From JAAUSY01 sp964526735 (GTDB taxonomy: Bacteria > Chloroflexota > Chloroflexia > Chloroflexales > Chloroflexaceae): a stretch of DNA of 62,056 nucleotides. The position numbers were made by a program, and so were the translations under genes. This document shows, piece after piece, positions 25,382-33,921 of the stretch. A model generated the notes under the pieces. That model did no database searches and was not told where the DNA came from. It worked only from the letters and a program-made list of their open reading frames with translations. The stretch spans positions 1-62,056 of the forward strand of contig CAZGLO010000011.1 in NCBI GenBank assembly GCA_964526735.1, in the 5' to 3' direction. The number at the start of each line of letters is the position of its first letter. Position 1 is the first letter of the stretch.

Positions 25382-27385
25382 CTACTGTTCGATACCCCGC
25401 TGTTGCTCCTCAAGCCACGCCTGGAACATCAACACCGTCCACAAGCGATATTTCCAATTCCGTACCCCGTCGCAATGCTCTTGCCACACGGTGCGGATGG
25501 CGTCAGGTTGCAGAAATCCTTCGTCACGCAGCCGCCGCTCGTCTAACAACGACTCGGCCCACTCTCGCAGGGGGTCTCGCAGCCACTGGCCAATGGGCAT
25601 CCCAAAGCCGGTTTTCTTGCGTTCGAAGAGGTCAGGTGGGAGATATTGGTGTAAAATCTGGCGCAAGAGCCATTTGCCCTGCCGGTGGCGCACCTTGAAG
25701 CGGAGTGGCAACGTCCACGCAAACTCGACGATACGGTGGTCAAGGAGCGGGACGCGTGATTCCAAGCTCACGCCCATACTTGCCCGGTCTACCTTCACCA
25801 AGATATCGTCAGGCAGGTAGGTATGCGCATCTACATACATCATCAAGTGGATCGGATCGCCGAACCGTGGCCATCCTTCTGTCCGGCCCTGCTCAAAGAA
25901 GGTCTGCAGTGGGCGGCTCCCTCTGACTGCCTCTGACGGGTCGTTCCACTGCAGGAAGACGCCGTAGTAGAGGTCGTCAAGGCGGCTTGAGGTGAGGAGG
26001 TTGGCTCCTTTGCGCAGCCGGTCGCCGACTGAAGCCATCCGCCCATAGCCGCCAACCAGCGGGGCCAGCCACCCAAACCCCCGGTTGAGCCAATCGACGG
26101 GGAGCGAGGTGATACCCCGCGCAATCAACTGCCGTACTGCTTGTGGCATCCACCCAATACCCCGCCACCACGATGATATTTCCTGGTAGCGCCCGTAGCC
26201 GCCAAACAGCTCATCTGCCGCATCGCCCGACAGACTAACAGTCACGTGGCGGCGGGTCAGCTCTGATACGAGGAAGGTCGGGATTTGCGAGTTGTCGGCA
26301 AAGGGTTCATCGTACAGTGTTGGCAGGCGCGGGACAACCGCCATCGCCTCCTCAGCCGTCACGTATAGTTCTGTGTGGTCAGTGCCAAGCCGCCGCGCTA
26401 CCTCATTCGCATAGTGGGCTTCATTGTAACTATCTTCGTGGAAACCGATGGTAAACGTCTTGACTGGCTGCTCACTCTGCTCCTGCATCAGGGCGACGGT
26501 GGTGGAAGAATCGATCCCGCCCGACAGAAATGCCCCCAATGGCACATCGGCAATCATCTGTTGGGCGACCGACTCCCGCAGAAGGGCGTGGAGCCGCTCA
26601 ATCGCTTCCTCATCAGTGCCGCGGAATGGCAATGATAACCCTGTCTCAACCACGCGCTGCAATGACCAATAGGGCGTCGGTTGCGGCTCAAAGCTCCTGC
26701 CTTCGCGTTGGCAGCGGTCAAGGGGGAGGTGCAGGACGGTGGCAGGGGGGAGCTTCTTGATATGCTCATAGATGGTGTAGGGAGAGGGGATGTATGAGAG
26801 CCGGATGTAGAGCGCTAGCACGTCGCGGTTCATCGTGCCGCGCCAGGAGGGGTGCACGCGCAATGCTTTCAGCTCGGAGCCAAAGAGGAACGTATCACCC
26901 ATCCAGCCGTAGTAGAGCGGCTTTTCGCCGATCCGGTCGCGGGCCAGGGTGAGAACACGATCCTGTTTATCCCACAGCGCAAAGCTAAACATCCCCACAA
27001 AGCGTGACAATGCCTGCTCCACCCCCCACCGGCATATCGCGGCAAGCAGCACCTCGGTGTCGGAGTGGCCGCGGAATGCAACCCCTTCTGTCTCAAGCAT
27101 CTGCCGCAGCGCGCGGAAGTTGTAGATCTCTCCGTTGAAGACGACCACAAACCGCCCGTTGGCAGAGACCATCGGCTGATGGCCTTCGGGCGACAGATCG
27201 ACGATGGAGAGCCGTCGGTGGCCAAGCGCGATGCCCCGTTCGACATCCACCCACGCGCCCGCATCATCTGGCCCACGGTGGTGCATGGTGGCGGCCATCC
27301 GCGTGACAATGTGTTCCCATTCGTGTGGCTGCTGTTCTCCCCCTTGGTCACGGGAGCAGTCGAGAAAGCCGACGATTCCGCACAT
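25382..27385 (-). CDS. asnB: Asparagine synthase (glutamine-hydrolysing) of polysaccharide locus
   Basis: This 667-residue class II amidotransferase has the catalytic Cys2 (MCGIVGFLD), glutaminase residues in RLSIVDLSPEGHQPM and FNGEIYNF, and the ATP pyrophosphatase loop LSGGIDSS near residue 285. Length and domains are complete. Enzymes of this type are common in exopolysaccharide loci, where they may amidate sugars or peptides and not supply bulk asparagine; that is inference from context. GAGGT precedes the ATG. The upstream glycosyltransferase ends three bases before its start. Confidence 0.93.
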   Translation of the reverse strand: MCGIVGFLDCSRDQGGEQQPHEWEHIVTRMAATMHHRGPDDAGAWVDVERGIALGHRRLSIVDLSPEGHQPMVSANGRFVVVFNGEIYNFRALRQMLETEGVAFRGHSDTEVLLAAICRWGVEQALSRFVGMFSFALWDKQDRVLTLARDRIGEKPLYYGWMGDTFLFGSELKALRVHPSWRGTMNRDVLALYIRLSYIPSPYTIYEHIKKLPPATVLHLPLDRCQREGRSFEPQPTPYWSLQRVVETGLSLPFRGTDEEAIERLHALLRESVAQQMIADVPLGAFLSGGIDSSTTVALMQEQSEQPVKTFTIGFHEDSYNEAHYANEVARRLGTDHTELYVTAEEAMAVVPRLPTLYDEPFADNSQIPTFLVSELTRRHVTVSLSGDAADELFGGYGRYQEISSWWRGIGWMPQAVRQLIARGITSLPVDWLNRGFGWLAPLVGGYGRMASVGDRLRKGANLLTSSRLDDLYYGVFLQWNDPSEAVRGSRPLQTFFEQGRTEGWPRFGDPIHLMMYVDAHTYLPDDILVKVDRASMGVSLESRVPLLDHRIVEFAWTLPLRFKVRHRQGKWLLRQILHQYLPPDLFERKKTGFGMPIGQWLRDPLREWAESLLDERRLRDEGFLQPDAIRTVWQEHCDGVRNWKYRLWTVLMFQAWLEEQQRGIEQ

Positions 27386-27388
27386 AGC

Positions 27389-28519
27389 TCAGACCTCTTG
27401 ATAGATCGCTTTATACTGCGCCACAACCACCGGCAGGTTGAAGTGGTGAGCGACCCGTTCACGAGCCATCTGCCCCAACGTCGCCCGCCCTTCGTACCCA
27501 ATATCGATCAATTCGTGCCATGCTGCCGCCAACATCAGCGGGTTTTGCGGCGAGACCACCCGTCCGGTCTTCCCGACAATCGCCGCGGCATCGCCCACAT
27601 CCGTCACCACGCAGGGCACACCACATGCCATCGCCTCGCCCACCACATTGGGGAATGCTTCGCCAAAGAAAGAGCACATCGTCGCAATATCAAGCGAAGC
27701 AGTCAATTGGGGCAGATCATCGCGCCACCCGAGCAAGTGAAAGCGATTTCGGATACCCGCCTCATCGATCCACCCCTCCAGCATCTGGTTGCCCCACGAG
27801 ACATCCTCGCCGCACAAGATGAAGTGTATATCTGGCTCAACGCGGAGCAAGGCCGAGGCTGCCTTCACAAAGGTATGATGGTCTTTCTGCGGGTGAAACC
27901 GTGCGATAAGCCCAATGAGCAGGGTCTTGGGCGAGAGGCCAAGCTCCTGCCGAACCGCTTCCCGTGCTTTGGCATTGGGGCGAAATTGCTCCAACTCAAA
28001 CCCGTTTGGTATTACTCGCATATGTGGTTTATAGTAGCCGACCTGAACATGCGTCTCTTGCGCTGTTTCCGAGCACACAATGATCTTGCGTGGAATCCAT
28101 CGGGAGAGATTGGCACAAATCCGTACTGTCCACGTCAACAGCGGCTTGTCACCTTCGGGGTTGAGCGTGCTGTGGCGGATATTCCACACCACAGCGCGGG
28201 TACCGGCAAGTTTGGCGGCAACCCCGCCCATCAAGTCGGCGTGATACATCCACGTTTGCACGACATCTGCCCGAAAACGACGAATGTGCCTGATGAGCCG
28301 GAGCATGCTGCGGAGGTCTGGCACACCACGCTGCATCCCAAGCGCAGTCACAGGAATACCCAACGCACGGATACGTTCCCCCACCGGCCCAACACTCGTT
28401 AGCGAGACAACTTCGACCACAAAGTGCGATTCCTGTCTCATTCCCTTGAGGAGCTTGAAGAGCATCATCTGCGCTCCTCCTGTATCAAGGCTCGTGATGA
28501 CATGGAGAACCTTTTTCAT
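27389..28519 (-). CDS. GT4-family glycosyltransferase
   Basis: This 376-residue GT-B enzyme starts with a typical KKVLHVITSLDTGGAQMML donor-domain motif. It has a VVQTWMYHADLMGG segment, I-P-N-G-F-E-L-E-Q-F between domains and the C-terminal MCSFFGEAFPNVVGEAMACG donor-binding motif. I use ATG 28519 with AGAGG before it; a GTG six bases earlier is possible. It follows the BY-kinase after a 169-bp gap that holds an 11-bp minisatellite, and directly precedes asnB. Confidence 0.9.
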   Translation of the reverse strand: MKKVLHVITSLDTGGAQMMLFKLLKGMRQESHFVVEVVSLTSVGPVGERIRALGIPVTALGMQRGVPDLRSMLRLIRHIRRFRADVVQTWMYHADLMGGVAAKLAGTRAVVWNIRHSTLNPEGDKPLLTWTVRICANLSRWIPRKIIVCSETAQETHVQVGYYKPHMRVIPNGFELEQFRPNAKAREAVRQELGLSPKTLLIGLIARFHPQKDHHTFVKAASALLRVEPDIHFILCGEDVSWGNQMLEGWIDEAGIRNRFHLLGWRDDLPQLTASLDIATMCSFFGEAFPNVVGEAMACGVPCVVTDVGDAAAIVGKTGRVVSPQNPLMLAAAWHELIDIGYEGRATLGQMARERVAHHFNLPVVVAQYKAIYQEV

Positions 28520-28630
28520 AACCACCTCTGCAATGCACGCTATCTCAAAAGAGCACCATTTTTAATTATCGTATCACAGAACTCAAAAGATGACTACCCC
28601 GCTGCTACTTTATGGGGCGTGGGTATGTTC

Positions 28631-28692
28631 TTTCAACGTCCTTTCAACGTCCTTTCAACGTCCTTTCAACGTCCTTTCAACGTCCTTTCAAC
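28631..28692. repeat. 11-bp minisatellite, 5.6 copies
   Basis: tttcaacgtcc is repeated without error. The stop codon of the Wzz/BY-kinase gene lies in the last unit. Read on the minus strand each unit contains GAAAGGA, a ribosome-binding-site-like string. Confidence 0.95.
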
Positions 28693-30097
28693 CGCGAGCA
28701 GAGCGATAGGGACGGGTCACGGTGGAAGGGTCGCGGTTGATGACCACTCCGGCTGGCCGTAGCGCAAACCGCTCACACCGCCGTTGGGTCTGCTGCAATA
28801 TCTCGACCTTCGTGGCACGTACTTTGGCCACCAGAATAGTCATATCGCAGAACCCTCCCACCACCAACCCATCAACGACTGGCAATAGGGGCGGGGTGTC
28901 AAAAATCACCATATCATAGCCGTCAATGAGCGCACTCATAAGCTCTTCCATACGGGAAGAAGTCATCAGCTCGACCGGCAGAGCGGGGAGTGGGCCGCTT
29001 GTCAACACGGTCAGGTTATCCACCGATGTCGTTTGCACCACCTGAGAGAGCAATTTCGCTCTTTCTGTCATTGCTGTCGGCTGTTTTGTCATCAATCCAC
29101 CCTCTCCCAATGACCGCTCTGACAACTGCTCTGACGACAAAAGATCTACCAAGCCCTGCTCATTCCCAAGGCCAAAATGCGTATGCAAGGTGGGGCGGCG
29201 GAGATTGGCGTCAACAAGCACCACGCGTTGCCCATCTTGTGCCATCACCACCGCCAAATTTGCCGCTACAAAGCTCTTTCCCTCGCCTTGCAAGCCGCTT
29301 GCCACAGTAATAGTACGTATATCTTTTTTTGCTGCCCCTTCCGCAACAACCTTTAGCTGCTGCCGGAGAAGGCGAAACCCTTCGGCGGCGGGAGAAGTGG
29401 GGGCGATATGCGAAATGACTTGGCCCTTTGGTGCCGTGTTTTTGAGCCTCGGCAGCGAAACAAGCAGAGGAATATCCGCGATCTCTTCCACATGCTCACC
29501 TGAGCGTATCGTCTCGTCAAGGTATTCCTTACTGATTAACAGGCCAAACGCGACCATCGAACCCACAAAAGTGACCAGGATGATCTTTTTGCGCTTGGCA
29601 GAACGCGAGGTGTCGGCACTTGGCTTGGCATACTCCACCACCCGCAACCCCGCACGAGAGGCATTGCGGTCGGCAGCGAGCAGGATGCGGCCTTGATCAT
29701 TGAGCACCCGCGGCAGCTCATTGGCAATATTTGCCGCCACTTCCGGGTCACCCGCTTGGACAGTCACCTTAACCAACAGGGTATCATAGCCAAAGCTCAC
29801 ATTGATGGCATTTTGCAAATCTTCGACAGTCATATCAAGCCCCAAACTCGTAATGACCTCTTCGAGAATGGGGCTTTTGTAGATGAGTTCGGTGTAGGTA
29901 CCAACAATACGTTCGTTGACGGAAGGCGAAACGTTATCGCGCTGGGTGATGGCAAAGGTGTTGGCCGCTGTGTAGGAGGGCGGTTGAGAGCCAAATACCA
30001 CCACCGCCAATCCCCCTGCTGCCAGCGTACATAGCCCTATCAGCCACCAGCCTTTGAGTAGCACGATGGCGTATCGCTTGATTTCCGTTGTCTGCAC
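28688..30097 (-). CDS. Wzz-BY-kinase fusion (polysaccharide chain-length / tyrosine kinase)
   Basis: This 469-residue inner-membrane protein has an N-terminal Wzz domain with TM helices near 15-35 and 175-195, then a cytoplasmic bacterial tyrosine kinase domain. The kinase has Walker A SGLQGEGKS, Walker A' VVLVDANLRRPTLH and Walker B MVIFDTPPLLPVVDG. It would control polymer length and export. The C-terminus, which normally ends in a cluster of autophosphorylated tyrosines, ends R-P-Y-R-S-A-R-G with a single Tyr. A GTG start follows GAGGA. Confidence 0.9.
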   Translation of the reverse strand: MQTTEIKRYAIVLLKGWWLIGLCTLAAGGLAVVVFGSQPPSYTAANTFAITQRDNVSPSVNERIVGTYTELIYKSPILEEVITSLGLDMTVEDLQNAINVSFGYDTLLVKVTVQAGDPEVAANIANELPRVLNDQGRILLAADRNASRAGLRVVEYAKPSADTSRSAKRKKIILVTFVGSMVAFGLLISKEYLDETIRSGEHVEEIADIPLLVSLPRLKNTAPKGQVISHIAPTSPAAEGFRLLRQQLKVVAEGAAKKDIRTITVASGLQGEGKSFVAANLAVVMAQDGQRVVLVDANLRRPTLHTHFGLGNEQGLVDLLSSEQLSERSLGEGGLMTKQPTAMTERAKLLSQVVQTTSVDNLTVLTSGPLPALPVELMTSSRMEELMSALIDGYDMVIFDTPPLLPVVDGLVVGGFCDMTILVAKVRATKVEILQQTQRRCERFALRPAGVVINRDPSTVTRPYRSARG

Positions 30098-30115
30098 ACA
30101 TTCCTCTTTCCTGCG

Positions 30116-31495
30116 CTATTCCTCACTATTCCCACCTCCTAAGTTTATCGGTGAGGCATGAGAAATTGTATAGCGGTATTTGCCAGAGAGGGTGGGGGAG
30201 ATATCGTCAACAAACTCAAACCGCACATCGCAGACCTCTCCCAATACGAGTTTGGTCTTGGCGACGATCTCGTCAAGCTCCTCCTTCGTATATGTCTTAT
30301 CGGAGAGGGCGATGCGGAATACGACGTGCGTGCGGTCTTCCTGCACCACCTGAAAGCGCCGTACCCAGTCTTTGAAGAACAGCAGGTGGAAGAAATAGCC
30401 CCCTGCCACTGATGTCCCGTCGTGGGCATAGAACACATCCAAGCTCCGCCCAAGCATGCGCTCTATCACCTGGCCACCGCGCCCACACGGACACGGTTCG
30501 GGGTCGAGCAGGCCACGATCACCAATCTTATACCGGACAAGAGGCATAGAATAGTTGTTTAGAGAGGTGATCAAGATATGCCCTTCGGAGCCGGGCGGGA
30601 CAGGTTCACCCTCGTCGTCCACCACCTCCACATACACGTTCCACGGCACCACGTGCAACCCCCGATGCTGATCGCACTGGCACCCAATCGCTCCCGCTTC
30701 CCGCGAGCCATATTGGTCAAATACGCGACAGCCAAAGACCGACTCAATCTCTTCCCGCATAAAGGGGTAGAGCATACTGGCAGAGGTCATGATTGCCTTT
30801 TGTGGGTGGACGAAAATACGCTCTTGTAGCGCAAACCGAGCGACATCATGGAGCGATTGGGCGTAGCTCAAGATAAGTTGGGGACGTTTGGTATTGAGCA
30901 CTTCAATGAGGCGCAACATATCGTGCTGCGACAAACGAAATGCATTCACCACGATGCGGTTGCGCAGCTTTTCGATCATCGCCTTGCGTATCCCCGTCCC
31001 GCCCTCGAAGATATCCCGCTCCGACCCCCACAATTTCACCTCAAGGTCGCCTATTTCCTTCCCCGCCCGTTTGGTGAAAACCATCAATGTTGCGCTATCA
31101 TAGTCTTCAGTCACATTGTCCTGAATAAAGCGTGCCGGTTCGCCGGTTGAGCCGCCTGATGTATTATAAAACCACTTCCGACGCTTGAGATCCTTTGACG
31201 TAAGCTGTTCAAAGTTGTTGCGCAAGATATCCTTCGTCAAGATGGGGAACCGCTGTAAATATGAGCGTGGGTCAGCAGTGTAATCGCTATCGATCTCTGC
31301 CATGAGCTTCGCATAGTAGGGCACAGAGTCGCGGCAGTGGTTCAAGAGCCGGACAAGCCGTTGTTGCAATGCTTCTTCTATGGTTTTATGTGGAACAGTC
31401 GGCTGATCTTCGCGTAAGAATTGCTTGTATAAGCCAGGAGACTTCCATCCCCTCGCTCGTGCGTATGCAAAGTAGAGGTGTTTCCGAAGGGACAT
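30116..31495 (-). CDS. CapK/PaaK-like adenylate-forming enzyme
   Basis: This 459-residue protein belongs to the phenylacetate-CoA ligase-like family often called CapK in capsule loci. The AMP-binding motif NTSGGSTGEPARF lies near residue 125, the adenine site region QYGSREAGAIGC follows, then YKIGDRGLL. A zinc-like C-P-C-G-R-G motif follows, and a C-terminal K-Y-R-Y lid. The acid it activates is unknown. GGAG lies seven bases before the ATG. The upstream membrane-protein gene runs 118 bases into it in another frame. Confidence 0.88.
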   Translation of the reverse strand: MSLRKHLYFAYARARGWKSPGLYKQFLREDQPTVPHKTIEEALQQRLVRLLNHCRDSVPYYAKLMAEIDSDYTADPRSYLQRFPILTKDILRNNFEQLTSKDLKRRKWFYNTSGGSTGEPARFIQDNVTEDYDSATLMVFTKRAGKEIGDLEVKLWGSERDIFEGGTGIRKAMIEKLRNRIVVNAFRLSQHDMLRLIEVLNTKRPQLILSYAQSLHDVARFALQERIFVHPQKAIMTSASMLYPFMREEIESVFGCRVFDQYGSREAGAIGCQCDQHRGLHVVPWNVYVEVVDDEGEPVPPGSEGHILITSLNNYSMPLVRYKIGDRGLLDPEPCPCGRGGQVIERMLGRSLDVFYAHDGTSVAGGYFFHLLFFKDWVRRFQVVQEDRTHVVFRIALSDKTYTKEELDEIVAKTKLVLGEVCDVRFEFVDDISPTLSGKYRYTISHASPINLGGGNSEE

Positions 31496-32706
31496 AACTT
31501 ACTCCTATTCCCGACCAACGTGCGATGCGGTCGCTTCTTCAAGAGGTACCAGAGAAAGTGAAATTGTAACCACAACAAGATAAAAACAATCTGCACCCGG
31601 TGCCGTGGCCCTTGGACATCGCCAAAAGAACCATAGAGCACCAAAGCAGCCCCCAAATACATCAACAAGAGCTTTAGTTCATTCGATTGCTTCCACAACA
31701 AGAGCGCACTTGTCGGAAACCCAACAATCAAGAGCCAGTGGAAGGTGGAGGGGAGGACGAGATAGCCATATGCTGCTTCGATTGACCACGGTTGCGGAGT
31801 GAGCATCATGCGGATGATACCGAAAACAGACGGCTGAATGTATGTATTGACCTTCGATAAGATGCTATCCAACCCCAAAAACGACAAAAACCCTACCCCA
31901 CCTACCCCCACCGCCGCTACCATCACATACTTCTGCTTGCCAGAGGAAAACAGGACATACCACACTGCCACAACCAGGACGATCATCGCTGGAACATAGA
32001 ACCGGATGCGATAGAGCAGCGTCATGGTGATGCCAACCAATACCAAGCTTCCCAGGCTGATACGGTGGGAGAGCTTCATAAACAGATAGAATGTGGAGAC
32101 GGTAAGGGTCATCACCATGACATCTTTGAGATTCATCAACGATGACCATGCCACGATATCCCAATGAAAGAGGGTGAGTAATGCAAGCCCTTGTGCATAC
32201 CCTTCTGAAAACCCACTCAGCCGCGCCATCCGAAACATCACATAGCCAACGACGAATGTCAACCCGACATTGAGGAAGACCGAGGCGTAGTAATATTGGC
32301 CAAAGAGATATTGCGCCAGCAAATTCCACCAGTAATAGAGGATATGAGGCCCTCTTGCCTGCTCAAGCAATGCGTCATACCCGCCCTCGCCAAAGAATAT
32401 CGAGATGGGGTTGAACCCCTGACGCAGCATGAGGATGCCGCTCGCCGTGTAACGCAGGTCGTCGCGGAGTGTCCAAGAACCATCGAAAAACCACGCAAAG
32501 TAGGCCAGTGGGATGGCAACCCGTATCAGCGAGGCGGGCACGGCGATAATAAAGGGCAAAAACCAACTGTAGAGAAATAGCCCAAATATCCATACAAAAA
32601 ACGCCACCCATAACAGCTCGAATGTTAGGCCATTGCCCATTGCGACACGGGCTGGTACTTCTCCGGTAAGCATATGTTTACGAGGTTTGCTCCATACTTC
32701 TTGCAA
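31378..32706 (-). CDS. Polytopic membrane protein of the polysaccharide locus
   Basis: This protein of up to 442 residues has about ten hydrophobic helices between residues 28 and 395 and a hydrophilic tail. I do not recognise a definite family. In position it could be a polymerase (Wzy-like) or a lipid-linked glycosyltransferase of the GT39 type, but no diagnostic motif is seen. The start is unclear: TTG 32706 has AAGGCGG before it, and ATG 32673 or ATG 32640 are alternatives. Its last 40 codons overlap the CapK-like gene, an unusually long overlap. Confidence 0.75.
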   Translation of the reverse strand: MQEVWSKPRKHMLTGEVPARVAMGNGLTFELLWVAFFVWIFGLFLYSWFLPFIIAVPASLIRVAIPLAYFAWFFDGSWTLRDDLRYTASGILMLRQGFNPISIFFGEGGYDALLEQARGPHILYYWWNLLAQYLFGQYYYASVFLNVGLTFVVGYVMFRMARLSGFSEGYAQGLALLTLFHWDIVAWSSLMNLKDVMVMTLTVSTFYLFMKLSHRISLGSLVLVGITMTLLYRIRFYVPAMIVLVVAVWYVLFSSGKQKYVMVAAVGVGGVGFLSFLGLDSILSKVNTYIQPSVFGIIRMMLTPQPWSIEAAYGYLVLPSTFHWLLIVGFPTSALLLWKQSNELKLLLMYLGAALVLYGSFGDVQGPRHRVQIVFILLWLQFHFLWYLLKKRPHRTLVGNRSKLCPFGNTSTLHTHERGDGSLLAYTSNSYAKISRLFHIKP

Positions 32707-32739
32707 ATCCGCCTTGCAAATCTGCCTTGATGTACTGTC

Positions 32740-33870
32740 TTATCGTCCTTGCACCAGGACATCCAACGTCTTTCTACACAATGCATCTACGTTACAGTGC
32801 TCTATGATGCGTTCGCGCGCACGCTCTCTTTGGGTTGTATCGGTTGAGACAATGACTGAACGCCACGCCTTGATCATCTCTTCAACGGACTTTGGTGGAA
32901 TGATCACCCCTGTGTCGCCGACTATCCAGGCCGAGTCGCCGACATTGGTGGCCACGCAAACGACACCACATGCCATCGCCTCTGCCAAGACATTCGGGAA
33001 GCTCTCGCTGTACGAGGCAGAGGTCACGATATCGCAGCCATTGTAGACCGCGGCCATATCGTTGCGGGAGCCTGCCCAGACAAGCCGCTCACCGATATGC
33101 AGCTCTTCTGCAAGAATGTGCAATTGCTCCCGGAACTCAAACGTACTATCTCCAACGCAGACAAACCAAGCATCATTATACTGTTTGGCATATTGGGCCG
33201 CTGCCCGCAAAAACACTCGGTGCCCCTTGATTGGATCAAACCGCCCGACAATTCCAATCAGCTGCACATCGTCAGGAACTCCCCACTCGGTACGGATGCG
33301 CTGACGGGCTGCGGGGTCGGGACGAAAGCGGTTGGTATCAATACCGTTCGGAACAACAACGATTTTTTCCTCAGGGAAGCCCAATGCACACGCATGATCA
33401 CGTGCTGAATGCGAATTGGTGATGATCATATCAGCAAACTGAGATGCCCACCGTTGGATTCGATAGACTATTTGTGTCGTTCGGTCGTAGAGCGACATAT
33501 CCATCGCGGCGGAACGCACTCCCCATACCACCTTCTTTCCCTTTAGAAGAGGCTTCGCGAAGGTTGCTATGATGTTTGCCCCCTCAAGGTAGCTGTAGAT
33601 GATATCTGGAGCTTCTTCTCGCACCATAGCAATAAACCGCATAAAGAAAGAGAGAGTGTCCCAACGTCCTTTTTTGTTGAGTGATCGAACCCGCACCCCC
33701 ACTCCCCGCAACTCCTTTTCCATCTCGCCGTTGCTTGGGTAGAAGGTCACCACAACCAACTGAACCTGCCGCTGGTGGAGGGCTTTAGCAAGAACGGTCA
33801 ACTGTCGTTGAGCGCCTCCATAGCTGAGCGACCGAATAAAAAAGAGAATGTTGATAGAAGATGAATTCAT
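32740..33870 (-). CDS. GT4-family glycosyltransferase
   Basis: This 376-residue GT-B enzyme opens with NILFFIRSLSYGGAQRQL, has IIYSYLEGANIIA and VVVPNGIDTNRFRPD in the middle and ends with the donor site SASYSESFPNVLAEAMACG. It closely resembles the enzyme at 27389-28519 in layout. ATG 33870 follows GAGGAAAT; six upstream codons from 33888 are unlikely. It lies between the flippase and the membrane protein in the same operon. Confidence 0.91.
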   Translation of the reverse strand: MNSSSINILFFIRSLSYGGAQRQLTVLAKALHQRQVQLVVVTFYPSNGEMEKELRGVGVRVRSLNKKGRWDTLSFFMRFIAMVREEAPDIIYSYLEGANIIATFAKPLLKGKKVVWGVRSAAMDMSLYDRTTQIVYRIQRWASQFADMIITNSHSARDHACALGFPEEKIVVVPNGIDTNRFRPDPAARQRIRTEWGVPDDVQLIGIVGRFDPIKGHRVFLRAAAQYAKQYNDAWFVCVGDSTFEFREQLHILAEELHIGERLVWAGSRNDMAAVYNGCDIVTSASYSESFPNVLAEAMACGVVCVATNVGDSAWIVGDTGVIIPPKSVEEMIKAWRSVIVSTDTTQRERARERIIEHCNVDALCRKTLDVLVQGR

Positions 33871-33921
33871 ATTTCCTCGCGATTGCATATGTCGCTACTT
33901 AGAGAAGACTCCCTGGCCTCG

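Noticed and set aside
27065..28402. 445-codon open frame antisense to asnB and a glycosyltransferase
   Set aside because: Both sense genes have intact catalytic motifs; the antisense product is His/Arg-rich and without recognisable domains.
28631..28692. Possible CRISPR array
   Set aside because: The units are only 11 bp and follow each other with no spacers; no cas genes are present.
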